This document shows, piece by piece, positions 1-8,204 of a DNA stretch of 51,277 nucleotides. Under the pieces are notes generated by a model that ran no database searches, was not told where the DNA came from, and saw only the letters and a list, made by a program, of their open reading frames with translations. Origin of the DNA: Marmoricola sp. (GTDB taxonomy: Bacteria; Actinomycetota; Actinomycetes; Propionibacteriales; Nocardioidaceae); the NCBI GenBank assembly GCA_025965195.1, contig JAOPXK010000058.1, forward strand, positions 1 to 51,277, read 5' to 3'. The first letter of the stretch is position 1. The number at the start of each line of letters is the position of its first letter. A program made the position numbers and the translations under genes.

Positions 1-30
1 GCCACACTCATCTCCCGCATATCCGGGAGT

Positions 31-118
31 GTTACCAATCAACCGAAGTAGGTGTAACCCATCACCCGAAGGTGAGTCACCCATCAACCGAAGCCCGACT
101 GTCACCAATCAGGCGGAG
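31..118 (-). repeat. Short tandem array of an 18-bp motif beside tRNA-Thr
   Basis: On the plus strand the 18-bp motif GTYACCMATCAMCCGAAG occurs at 31-48, 54-71 and 76-93, with a diverged copy at 101-118, so the period is 22-25 bp. The array lies just beyond the 3' end of the tRNA gene. Read on the minus strand, the units contain GTTGA, TGGGT and TCACC in the order seen in the 22-bp repeat family found elsewhere in this window, so it may be a distant branch of that family; this relation is inference. A 6-bp stem (CTCCCG 12-17, CGGGAG 24-29) precedes it. No gene is seen in 1-132. Confidence 0.6.
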
Positions 119-132
119 TAATACATCGAGAG

Positions 133-208
133 TGGAGCCGCCTGTCAGAATCGAACTGACGACCTTCTCATTACGAGTGAGATGCTCTACCGACTGAGCT
201 AAGGCGGC
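133..208 (-). tRNA. tRNA-Thr (anticodon CGT)
   Basis: The minus strand folds as a complete cloverleaf. The acceptor stem GCCGCCT pairs with AGGCGGC, followed by a discriminator T and an encoded CCA. The D arm reads AGCTCAGTCGGTAGAGC. The anticodon stem TCTCA/TGAGA encloses the loop CTCGTAA, giving anticodon CGT, which reads the threonine codon ACG. The T arm carries GTTCGATTC. The length is 76 nt with CCA. Confidence 0.96.
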
Positions 209-213
209 GCAAC

Positions 214-233
214 GCCCGGCTGGTGGGCCGGGC
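214..233 (-). terminator. Hairpin between the hydrolase gene and tRNA-Thr
   Basis: GCCCGGC (214-220) and GCCGGGC (227-233) form a perfect 7-bp stem with a 6-nt loop, 78 bp after the stop of the hydrolase gene and 5 bp upstream of the tRNA 5' end. There is no T-run. It may end hydrolase transcription before the tRNA, or lie in the tRNA leader. Confidence 0.35.
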
Positions 234-310
234 ACGCCGGACGAGTATAGGGCTCGGGGTGGGGTCCTCACCAAACCGGGATCGGCCCCGGACGAACCAA
301 GCTCCCCGAC

Positions 311-1927
311 TCAGCAGGCGAGGCCGTTCTTCGGTGGCGTTCCGGTCGAGAGATAGGTGTTGACCGCGTCGTCCACGCAGCTGTTGCCCTGGTTGAAACC
401 GGTGTGGCCGTCGCCGTTGCGGGTGACGAGCACGCCGGAGTCGAGCTCCTTGGCGAGTGCCTGCGCCCAGGCGAGTGGGGTGGCCGGGTCGCGCGTCGTA
501 CCGATGACCACGATCGGCGGCGCACCCTTGGCGTGCAGGGCATGCGTCCGCTGGCCCGACTTCACCGGCCAGTCGGAGCAGAAGGACAACGAGAACGCAA
601 ATGCCTTGCCGAACGTGGGCGATGCCTTCAGGAACTCAGCGAAGTGCGACGGCACCTGCGAGGTCGGGATGGTGTCGTCGTGGTCCAGGCAGTTGACTGC
701 GTTGAGCGCCTCGAGCGAGTTGTCCGTGTAGCCGTTCGGGCCGCGTGAGGCGTACTGGTCGGACAGGGCGAGCAAGGCAGTTCCCTTGTGCTCGTTCATC
801 GCCTGCTGGAGGGCGGCGGTCAGCTGGGGCCAGGCGAGCTTGTTGTAGAGCGGCAGCCAGATCCCGACCATTGCGTAGCCCTCGGTCAGCTCTCGATCGC
901 TGTCGGTCGGCAGCGGGTTGGCCTCGACGGCGTCCAGGAACGCCCGGATCTTCTTCGTGCCGGCGTCGACGGTGTCGCCGAGGAAGCAGCCACCCTGGTC
1001 GATGCAGTCCTGCACGTAGGAGCGCAGTGCCACCTCGAACCCGTGTGCCTGCGCAAGGGAGAGCTGCTCGTTGGACAGGGCCGGGTCGATCGCGCCGTCG
1101 AGGACCATCCGGCCGACGTGGGTCGGGAAGAGGTTGGCGTACGTCGCACCGAGGAAGGTGCCATAGGACGCGCCGAAGTAGTAGATCTTCGGGTCACCGA
1201 CGGCCGCGCGGAGGATGTCCATGTCCTTGGCCGCCTCGACGGTCGACATGTGCCTGGTCAGGTCACCGCTCTCCCGGAGGCAACCCTCACCGAACTGGCG
1301 GATCAGCGCGTCGGAGTGATCGCGCTCAGCCTTGGTGTCCGGGTCGGGGTCGGCCGCGATGAGGGCATCCTTCTCGGCTGTCGACGCGCACTCGAGCGGG
1401 GTGCTGTGGCCGACTCCTCGCGGGTCGAAGCCGACGATGTCAAAGTCGTCGGCCAGGGTCTGCTCGAACTCCAGGGCGCCGTACGCCGCGAACTGGGTGC
1501 CCGAACCACCCGGACCACCCGGGTTGACGATCAGCGAGCCGATCCGCTTCGACGGATCGGCTGCGGGGACCTTGAGCACGGCGAGGGTGATCGTCCTGCC
1601 GTCCGGCTTGGCGTAGTCGAGCGGCACCGTCAGCGTGGTGCACTCGTTCTGGCTGCACTTCTTCCAGTCGAGCTTCTGGTCGTAGAACGCAGCCAGCTTG
1701 GGGTCGGTCGCAGGCATCGGCCCGGTCGCCGTGGTTGGCGACACGGATGATGGGGCGGCCGAGTCGCTCGTGGCCGGCTGGCCGGCTGCGTCGTTGGTCG
1801 ACTTGTTGTCCGAGGCGTACTTCCAGGTCGCGAACCCGGCACCGCCCAGGACGAAGATGAGGACGCCCACCAACACACCGATGAGGACTGCACTCCTGGT
1901 GCTGGGCGGAGGGGACGTCTGCGTCAT
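311..1927 (-). CDS. Membrane-anchored or secreted alpha/beta hydrolase, tripeptidyl aminopeptidase (TAP/SlpD) family
   Basis: This is a 538-residue exported serine hydrolase expected to remove N-terminal peptides or cleave small peptide or ester substrates outside the membrane. Residues 12-34 form one hydrophobic segment (signal anchor or uncleaved signal peptide), followed by a Ser/Thr/Pro-rich linker to about residue 72. The alpha/beta hydrolase core has the oxyanion motif NPGGPGGSG (135-143) and the nucleophile elbow GASYG with Ser254. Asp480 (in TTRDPATPL) and His508 (in GDGHTGF) complete the triad in the C-terminal TAP-type domain. Length and order match the actinobacterial TAP family. 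Substrate is not predictable. It stands alone, 40 bp downstream of the holB stop and on the same strand. Confidence 0.88.
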   Translation of the reverse strand: MTQTSPPPSTRSAVLIGVLVGVLIFVLGGAGFATWKYASDNKSTNDAAGQPATSDSAAPSSVSPTTATGPMPATDPKLAAFYDQKLDWKKCSQNECTTLTVPLDYAKPDGRTITLAVLKVPAADPSKRIGSLIVNPGGPGGSGTQFAAYGALEFEQTLADDFDIVGFDPRGVGHSTPLECASTAEKDALIAADPDPDTKAERDHSDALIRQFGEGCLRESGDLTRHMSTVEAAKDMDILRAAVGDPKIYYFGASYGTFLGATYANLFPTHVGRMVLDGAIDPALSNEQLSLAQAHGFEVALRSYVQDCIDQGGCFLGDTVDAGTKKIRAFLDAVEANPLPTDSDRELTEGYAMVGIWLPLYNKLAWPQLTAALQQAMNEHKGTALLALSDQYASRGPNGYTDNSLEALNAVNCLDHDDTIPTSQVPSHFAEFLKASPTFGKAFAFSLSFCSDWPVKSGQRTHALHAKGAPPIVVIGTTRDPATPLAWAQALAKELDSGVLVTRNGDGHTGFNQGNSCVDDAVNTYLSTGTPPKNGLAC

Positions 1928-1967
1928 GCGCCCACCCTAGGAGACACCCGGGTGCCGACCACCGGAT

Positions 1968-3098
1968 TCAGCGGAGCTTGAGAGCCACCATCATCGACTC
2001 GAGGGCCAGCAGGGCGGGCACGTTGAACTCGAGCATCTGCTCCCGGGCGCCGAAGATCGCCTCGATGCGCTGGAGGTTCTCCTCGGGTGTGGTCGAGAGA
2101 GCCAGCGAGCTGAGCTCCGGTCGGATCTCCTCGTTGACCAGGTCGGAGAGTGCGCCGACCTGCATCGAGATCGTGTCGCGGTAGACCGAGACCAGGTCCA
2201 TCAGGCCGCGGTCCACCACATCGAGATGGCGCCGCTTGGCCCGGGTCTTCTGCGCCTTCTCCAGGTCACGCAGGGCAGGGGAGTACTCGCGCGGCCGGCG
2301 GCCACGCTCCACCACGCCGTACGCCGTGTCGAGGTCGGTCTTCTCCCGGGCGTCGTGCACGGTGGTGATCGCGTCGGCCTCGACCTTGGCGATGTCGTGC
2401 AGGTCGGCCGCCGCATGGACGCAGGCGCCGAGCGACGTCAGCCGGGTCGGCAGGCCGACCACCTCGCGACGCCTGCTGCGGGTGTCCTCGTCGCGGGCCA
2501 GAGCCCGGGCGCGACCGATGTGGCCCTGGCTCGCCCTGGCGGCGTACGCCGCGACCTCGACCGGGACCGCATCGGTTTGGACCAGGAAGTCGGTGACCTC
2601 GGCGACCGACGGCGTCGCGAGCACGACGAGCCGGGTGCGCGAGCGAATCGTCGGGAGCACGTCCTCCACCGTCGGCGCGCAGAGCAGCCAGACCGTCCGG
2701 ATCGTCGGCTCCTCGATCGCCTTCAGCAACGCGTTGGCGGCCTGCTCGGTGAGCCGGTCGGCATCCTCGACGATCATCACCTGCCAGCCGCGACCGGCTG
2801 GAGCGAGCGCGGAAGAGCGGACCAGTTCGCGCACCTCACCGACGCCGATGGAGAGCTTCTCGGTGCGGGTGACGCGTACGTCGGCGTGCGACCCGATCGC
2901 GACGTTGTGGCAGGAGTGGCAGACCCCGCAGCCGTCCTGCTCGCATTGCAGCGCCGCCGCGAACGCGATCGCGGCGTTGGAACGACCCGAGCCGGGCGGA
3001 CCGGTGAACAGCCAGGCGTGCGTCATGTCGCCCGCGACCGCGCGCTGCAACGTCTCGACGAGACGACCCTGGCCGACGAGCTGGTCCCAGACGGTCAC
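1968..3098 (-). CDS. holB: DNA polymerase III subunit delta' (clamp-loader)
   Basis: This is the delta' subunit of the clamp-loader complex, which helps load the sliding clamp on primed DNA. The 376-residue protein has the AAA+ layout. Walker A is GPPGSGRS (33-40). The DnaX-type zinc-binding cysteines are Cys52, 57, 60 and 63. A Walker B-like segment with EDADRLTEQAANALLKAIEEP follows at 111-131, and the sensor 1 / arginine-finger region reads IRSRTR (151-156; SRT replaces the usual SRC). The GTG start overlaps the stop of the upstream tmk fusion by 4 nt (GTGA), so the two are translationally coupled. A tmk-holB pair is the common bacterial arrangement. An intact-looking P-loop is usual in Gram-positive delta' proteins. 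Confidence 0.93.
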   Translation of the reverse strand: MTVWDQLVGQGRLVETLQRAVAGDMTHAWLFTGPPGSGRSNAAIAFAAALQCEQDGCGVCHSCHNVAIGSHADVRVTRTEKLSIGVGEVRELVRSSALAPAGRGWQVMIVEDADRLTEQAANALLKAIEEPTIRTVWLLCAPTVEDVLPTIRSRTRLVVLATPSVAEVTDFLVQTDAVPVEVAAYAARASQGHIGRARALARDEDTRSRRREVVGLPTRLTSLGACVHAAADLHDIAKVEADAITTVHDAREKTDLDTAYGVVERGRRPREYSPALRDLEKAQKTRAKRRHLDVVDRGLMDLVSVYRDTISMQVGALSDLVNEEIRPELSSLALSTTPEENLQRIEAIFGAREQMLEFNVPALLALESMMVALKLR

Positions 3099-5176
3099 TG
3101 CGGCACCTCGTGGGGCGCGACCTCCGGATCGGGGGCGGGAGCCAGCAGTGGTTCGACGCGGCCACGGACCAGGGCGGCGATCGCCTCGGGCGCGAGGTGG
3201 GCATCGACCACGAGGTAACGCTCGGGCTTGGCCGTCGCCATCCGCAGGAACGCCTCGCGCACCCGCTGGTGGAACTCGATCGCCTCACCTTCGATGCGGT
3301 CGCGCCCCTCGAAGCGGGTCAGGCCCGCGCTCGGCTCCAGGTCGAGCAGCACGGTCAGGTGCGGGCGCAGGTCGCCGGTCGCCCAGCGGGCAACACGTTC
3401 GAGCTCGGAGACCGGGATCGACCGGCCGGCTCCCTGGTAGGCGAGCGTCGAGTCGACGTAGCGGTCGGTGATCACGACCGCTCCGCGGCTCAGCGCCGGC
3501 GCCACCACGGTCTCGACGTGCTCGGCCTTGTCAGCGGCGTACAGCAAGGCCTCGGTGCGGTCGGCGAGATTGCCGGTCGCCGGGTCCAGCACGATCTTGC
3601 GGACCTTGCGGCCGACCTCGGTGTCACCGGGCTCGTGCGTGAGCACGACGTCGTGTCCCTGCTCCTCGAGCCAGGTCTTCAGCAGCTTGGCCTGGGTCGA
3701 CTTGCCGGAGCCCTCGCCACCTTCGAACGCGACGAAGACCCCGTTGGCGGAGTAGACGCCCGGGGTGGTGGTGATCGCGTTGCGGAGGTCGGACAAGAGC
3801 GAGATTCCTTTGCGGTCGTCCATCTGACGATACGAGGTGACACCGACAGCGGTCATCACCAGTCCAGCAACGAGAAACGTCCAGGCGGCGCCGTTGTAGA
3901 CGAGGTCGACATTGGAGTTCGGGAAGGTGATGTGGTGCCGTCCGATCAGTCCGGCGGCAAGCGGCCCCACAGCAAGTACGACGGAAAGGGAGAGCCTGAT
4001 CATCGAGCCCACAAAGGCGAAGGTCCGGCCGCGCCACTCGTCGGGCACCTCCAGGCCCAGCATGGTGTTGCCGGTGATCCAGGCGACGCCCGAGCAGAAG
4101 CCGAGCAGCACGGTCAGGGCGACGACGATCTCGAGGTGCTGCATCGCCGCGATCGGAATGAGAGTCAGGCCTGCCCCGGTCAGCATCAACCCGAACAGCC
4201 GTCGGCGCGAAAGCCCTTGCAGCAACCGGGGTCCACGCCACATCCCCAGCCCGAGACCGCCGAAGACACAGGCGAACAGCACGCCGTAGCCGGGCTCGCC
4301 TCCGCCGAGGTCGGCCACGAACGTGCGCGCCAGGCCGACGACCAGACCGCCCGCGGAGAAGGCGCCGATGATGCCGACCACGAGGCCGCGCACCAGCGGC
4401 GTACCCATCACGTAGCGCCAGCCGTCCACGATCGCTCGCCACGGACTGCCTTCGTGGCCCGCACCGGTCGCCGCCGCGCCACGAGGGATCGTCTTGAGGC
4501 GGCTGATCACGATGCCGGACACCAGGAACGAGAGCGCGTTGAAGTAGAGCGCGAGCTGGATCGGGCTGTCGCCGCCGTGCCACCAGCCGAAGGACCAGTG
4601 CACGGTCTTGGTCAGGATCGTCAGCGTCGTGTAGAGCAGCGCCGCCGGAAGTGCGGAGCCGTACGTCGTTGCCAGGCTGATCTGGTTCGCCGCCTCGAGG
4701 CGGTGGGGCGGCACCAGGTTCGGCACCGTCGCGTCCTTCGCCGGACCCCAGACCAGGCTGACGGCCTCGATCAACACGGTGGCGCCGAAGACCCACCACA
4801 GGCTGCCGACCAGCGGCATCGACAAGAACAGTGCGGCACGTAGGTAGTCGCCGATGATCATCGTCCAGCGACGGTCCAGCCGGTCCGCGATGTAGCCCGC
4901 GATCGGACCCATCAGCAACGCCGGCAGCACGCGGAGGAACAGCACGCCGGCGATCGCGAAGTTCTCCAGCTGGTAGGAGTTGCCGCCGATGACGCCCTTG
5001 AGGTCACCGGCCCGCTGGTTGGCCAGCGCGGTGATCGCCAGCAGGCCGATCCAGTCGCCGAGGCTGGACAACCCGAGGCCGAGCCACAGGTTGCGGAAGT
5101 CCCGGATCTTCAGCACCGCGGCAAGCGAGTGGGTCGGCGAGTGATCGAGGTCGGTCACAGCGCGGCTCTCGGTCAC
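3095..5176 (-). CDS. tmk: MFS permease fused to thymidylate kinase
   Basis: This 693-residue protein is a fusion. Residues 1 to about 465 are an MFS domain with around 12 hydrophobic segments and the loop motif GYIADRLDRRW. Residues 479-693 are a full dTMP kinase, which makes dTDP from dTMP for DNA synthesis: Walker A GGEGSGKST (486-494), the DRY motif at 571 and a LID-like segment with GRDRIE. The tmk half has no start codon or frame break of its own, so the essential kinase is probably tethered to the membrane. I recall MFS-tmk fusions in other actinobacteria. The substrate of the permease half, if it still transports, is unknown. The GTG start follows AGGGTGAACCC. Confidence 0.9.
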   Translation of the reverse strand: MTESRAVTDLDHSPTHSLAAVLKIRDFRNLWLGLGLSSLGDWIGLLAITALANQRAGDLKGVIGGNSYQLENFAIAGVLFLRVLPALLMGPIAGYIADRLDRRWTMIIGDYLRAALFLSMPLVGSLWWVFGATVLIEAVSLVWGPAKDATVPNLVPPHRLEAANQISLATTYGSALPAALLYTTLTILTKTVHWSFGWWHGGDSPIQLALYFNALSFLVSGIVISRLKTIPRGAAATGAGHEGSPWRAIVDGWRYVMGTPLVRGLVVGIIGAFSAGGLVVGLARTFVADLGGGEPGYGVLFACVFGGLGLGMWRGPRLLQGLSRRRLFGLMLTGAGLTLIPIAAMQHLEIVVALTVLLGFCSGVAWITGNTMLGLEVPDEWRGRTFAFVGSMIRLSLSVVLAVGPLAAGLIGRHHITFPNSNVDLVYNGAAWTFLVAGLVMTAVGVTSYRQMDDRKGISLLSDLRNAITTTPGVYSANGVFVAFEGGEGSGKSTQAKLLKTWLEEQGHDVVLTHEPGDTEVGRKVRKIVLDPATGNLADRTEALLYAADKAEHVETVVAPALSRGAVVITDRYVDSTLAYQGAGRSIPVSELERVARWATGDLRPHLTVLLDLEPSAGLTRFEGRDRIEGEAIEFHQRVREAFLRMATAKPERYLVVDAHLAPEAIAALVRGRVEPLLAPAPDPEVAPHEVPQ

Positions 5177-5221
5177 GGGTTCACCCTAGAGGGCACGGTG
5201 GCTTGATGCCTGGGGGCACCT

Positions 5222-5326
5222 TGGGCGGAGTTTTCACAGGGTGTGAACCCATACCGGTACGTCGCACACGTCGCGACATGTGCGAAGTGGAGGTACGGGT
5301 TCATACCCTGTGAAAACTCCAGCCCA
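5222..5326. repeat. 105-nt near-perfect palindrome downstream of topA
   Basis: The arms 5227-5255 and 5292-5320 are 29 bp each with two mismatches. The stem extends outward through TGGGC (5222-5226) and GCCCA (5322-5326) with a one-base bulge. The centre (5262-5285) is itself a near-perfect 24-bp palindrome beginning TCGCACA. Each arm also holds a mini-hairpin (GGGT-N4-ACCC). It fills the 163-bp gap between topA (stop at 5340-5342) and the MFS-tmk start. It may terminate topA transcription, but it is far longer than an intrinsic terminator and has no T-run; a miniature mobile element or dispersed palindromic repeat is the alternative. Confidence 0.8.
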
Positions 5327-5339
5327 CGCAACACACGCG

Positions 5340-8057
5340 TCAGGACTTCTTGGCCGCGGCCTTCTTGGCGGCCTTCTTCGCCGGAGCCTTCTTGGTCGCC
5401 TTCTTGGTCGTCTTCTTGGCGGCTCCGCGCTTGGCCGCCTTCTTCGCTGGGCCCTTGGCTCGGCGCTCGGCGAGAAGCTCGGCGGCACGCTCGATGGTGA
5501 TGGCCTCGACGGAGTCGTCCTTGCGGAGGGTCGCGTTGTACTCACCGTCGGTGACGTACTCGCCGAACCGGCCGGCCTTCACCACCACAGGCGCTCCGGA
5601 GACCGGGTCGTTGCCCAGCTCCTTGAGCGGAGCCGTCGCGGCGGCCCGGCCACGTTGCTTCGGCTGGGCGTAGATCGCCAGCGCCTGCTCGAGCGTGACG
5701 TCGAAGAGCTGCTCCTCGGTCTCGAGGGACCGCGAGTCGGTGTCCTTCTTGAGGTAGGGACCGTAACGGCCGTTCTGCGCGGTGATCTCGACGCCCTCTG
5801 CGTCAGTGCCGACCACCCGCGGCAGCGAGAGCAGCCGCAGCGCTTGGTCGAGGTCGACGGTCTCGAGGGTCATCGACTTGAACAGCGAACCCGTGCGCGG
5901 CCGCTGCTTCTTGGGCGCATCCTCGGGAAGGACCTCGGTGACATAGGGGCCGTACCGGCCGTTCCTGGCAACGATCAGGTTGCCCGACTCGGGGTCCTTG
6001 CCGAGCTCGGTCTCCATGCCAGCCGGGTTGGCGAGCAGTTCGCGGGCCTTCTCGACGGTCAGCTCGTCGGGTGGCAGGTCATCGGGGACGTTCGCCTTCG
6101 GTGAGGTGCCGGAGGGGTCGGTCGTGTCTTCGACGTACGGCCCGTAGCGACCGACCCGCAGGTCGATGCCACTTGGCTCGCCATCGGGACCGATGATCGG
6201 GAAGGTCGCCAGCTCCTTGGCGTCGATGTCGCCGAGCTCGGTGACCATCGGCTTGAGCCCCTCGACCGTCGAGCTGCCGAAGTAGAACTCGCCCAGCTCG
6301 GTCTTGCGGTCCTTGTGGCCGGCCGCGATCTCGTCGAGCACGTCCTCCATGCCCGCCGTGAACTCGTAGGACACCAGGCGTCCGAAGTGCTCCTCGAGAA
6401 GGCGTACGACGGAGAACGCGACCCAGGCCGGCACCAGCGCCGTGCCCTTCTTGTAGACGTAGCCGCGGTTGAGGATCGTGCCCATGATCGTGGCGTACGT
6501 CGACGGCCGGCCGATCTCGCGCTCTTCCAGCTCGCGCACCAGTGTCGCTTCGGTGTAGCGGGCCGGCGGCTTGGTCTGGTGGCCGCTCGCCCGGATCGAG
6601 GCAGCGGAGACGGCGTCACCCTGAAGGACGTTGGGGAGACGGGTCTCCTTGTCGTCGGCCTCGGTCGAGTCGTCGTCGGCGCCTTCGACGTAGGCCTTGA
6701 GGAAACCGTGGAAGGTGATCACGCGGCCACTGGCGGAGAAGACCACGTCCTCGCCGCTCGACGACGCGCCGCCGAGCCGGATCGTCACCGAGTTGCCGAC
6801 GGCGTCCTTCATCTGCGAGGCGATCGTGCGCATCCAGATCAGCTCGTAGAGCCGGAACTGGTCACCGCTCAGGCCGGTCTGGGCCGGCGTCCGGAACGAG
6901 TCACCGGCGGGCCGGATCGCTTCGTGCGCCTCCTGGGCGTTCTTGACCTTGGAGGCATAGACCCGTGGAGCGTCGGGGACGTACTCGGCGCCGTACAGCT
7001 CGCGGACCTGCTCACGCGCCGCCGAGATCGCGGTGCCGGACAACGTCGTGGAGTCGGTGCGCATATAGGTGATGTAGCCGTTTTCGTAGAGCCCCTGCGC
7101 GATCGACATCGTCCGGGCAGCGCCGTAGCCGAGCTTGCGGCTGGCCTCCTGCTGCAACGTGGTCGTGCGGAACGGGGCATACGGCGAGCGGCGGTAGGGC
7201 TTGGACTCGACCGAGCGGATCTCGAAGTCGGTGTTGTGCAGGGAGTCCGCGAGCGCCTCAGCCTTGGACTGCTCGAGGTGGACGATCTTCCTGTCGGTGG
7301 TCGAGCTGGTCGAGACCTTGAGGACACCGTCGGGCCCGAAGTCGGAGCCACGGGCGACCCGGGCGTCGTCGATCGAGTAGAGCTTGGCGGGGAACATCCG
7401 CTGCTCGTGCGCCGAGCCTGCGTCGAAGGTGCCCTCGAGGTCCCAGTAGGACGCCATCCGGAACGCGATCCGCTCGCGTTCCCTGTCGACGACGAGACGC
7501 GTCGCCACGGACTGGACCCGGCCCGCGGAGAGGCCGGACATGACCTTCTTCCACAGCACCGGCGAGACTTCGTAGCCATAGAGCCGGTCGAGGATGCGCC
7601 GCGCCTCCTGGGCTTCGACGAGGTCCATGTCGATCTGACGCGGGTTGGCGACCGCTTCGTTGATCGCGGCCGGGGTGATCTCGTGGAAGACCATCCGGTG
7701 CACCGGGATGTTCTTCGGCTTCAGCTCGTCGAGGAGGTGCCACGCGATCGCCTCGCCCTCGCGGTCCTCATCAGTGGCGAGGTAGAGCTCGTCGGCGTCC
7801 TTCAGGAGCGACTTGAGCTTGGTGATGTGCGACTTCTTCTCCCGCGACACCACGTAGACCGGCTCGAAGCCGTCGTCCACGTTGACGCCGAGGCGAGCCC
7901 AGGGCTCGCCCTTGATCCTGGCGGGAATGTCGGCGGCGGTCTGGGGCAGGTCGCGAATGTGTCCGATGGACGACTCCACGACGTAGCCCCGGCCCAGGTA
8001 GCCCTCGATGGTGCGGGCCTTGGCCGGTGACTCCACGATGACGAGCTTGTGTGCCAC
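5340..8057 (-). CDS. topA: DNA topoisomerase I (type IA)
   Basis: It relaxes negative supercoils by transient single-strand cleavage. The 905-residue protein opens with the Toprim domain (LVIVESPAKA at residues 5-14; acidic triad region TDEDREGE at 95-102), then the type IA core with catalytic Tyr331 in GYITYMRTDS. The C-terminal part carries several Topo_C repeats recognisable by GRYGPYV-type motifs. The protein ends in about 45 residues rich in KKA and AKK, the basic tail of actinobacterial TopA that aids DNA binding and processivity. There are no zinc-finger cysteines, as is normal in actinobacteria. It is followed by the long palindrome at 5222-5326. Confidence 0.97.
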   Translation of the reverse strand: MAHKLVIVESPAKARTIEGYLGRGYVVESSIGHIRDLPQTAADIPARIKGEPWARLGVNVDDGFEPVYVVSREKKSHITKLKSLLKDADELYLATDEDREGEAIAWHLLDELKPKNIPVHRMVFHEITPAAINEAVANPRQIDMDLVEAQEARRILDRLYGYEVSPVLWKKVMSGLSAGRVQSVATRLVVDRERERIAFRMASYWDLEGTFDAGSAHEQRMFPAKLYSIDDARVARGSDFGPDGVLKVSTSSTTDRKIVHLEQSKAEALADSLHNTDFEIRSVESKPYRRSPYAPFRTTTLQQEASRKLGYGAARTMSIAQGLYENGYITYMRTDSTTLSGTAISAAREQVRELYGAEYVPDAPRVYASKVKNAQEAHEAIRPAGDSFRTPAQTGLSGDQFRLYELIWMRTIASQMKDAVGNSVTIRLGGASSSGEDVVFSASGRVITFHGFLKAYVEGADDDSTEADDKETRLPNVLQGDAVSAASIRASGHQTKPPARYTEATLVRELEEREIGRPSTYATIMGTILNRGYVYKKGTALVPAWVAFSVVRLLEEHFGRLVSYEFTAGMEDVLDEIAAGHKDRKTELGEFYFGSSTVEGLKPMVTELGDIDAKELATFPIIGPDGEPSGIDLRVGRYGPYVEDTTDPSGTSPKANVPDDLPPDELTVEKARELLANPAGMETELGKDPESGNLIVARNGRYGPYVTEVLPEDAPKKQRPRTGSLFKSMTLETVDLDQALRLLSLPRVVGTDAEGVEITAQNGRYGPYLKKDTDSRSLETEEQLFDVTLEQALAIYAQPKQRGRAAATAPLKELGNDPVSGAPVVVKAGRFGEYVTDGEYNATLRKDDSVEAITIERAAELLAERRAKGPAKKAAKRGAAKKTTKKATKKAPAKKAAKKAAAKKS

Positions 8058-8161
8058 GGTTGCGCTGCGTTCCTTTTGTTAGGTCGATAAGCGGTGTTGC
8101 AAGCGTCAAGGTAGCGCGCCCAGCCATCGTGTCCAGCCCCCAGTCCAGTCCATCGGCTCCG

Positions 8162-8176
8162 CGCCCCTACGGGGCG
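8162..8176 (-). terminator. GC hairpin after the methyltransferase gene
   Basis: CGCCCC (8162-8167) and GGGGCG (8171-8176) form a 6-bp stem with a 3-nt loop, 28 bp past the stop of the methyltransferase and upstream of topA. There is no T-run. It is a possible L-shaped terminator, as is common in high-GC actinobacteria. Confidence 0.35.
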
Positions 8177-8204
8177 GGCCCGGCGAAACTGGTCCGAAAC
8201 CGGT

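Noticed and set aside
6315-8030. A 571-codon plus-strand frame antisense to topA
   Set aside because: The opposite frame encodes a complete topoisomerase I; this frame has no domain or plausible ribosome site.
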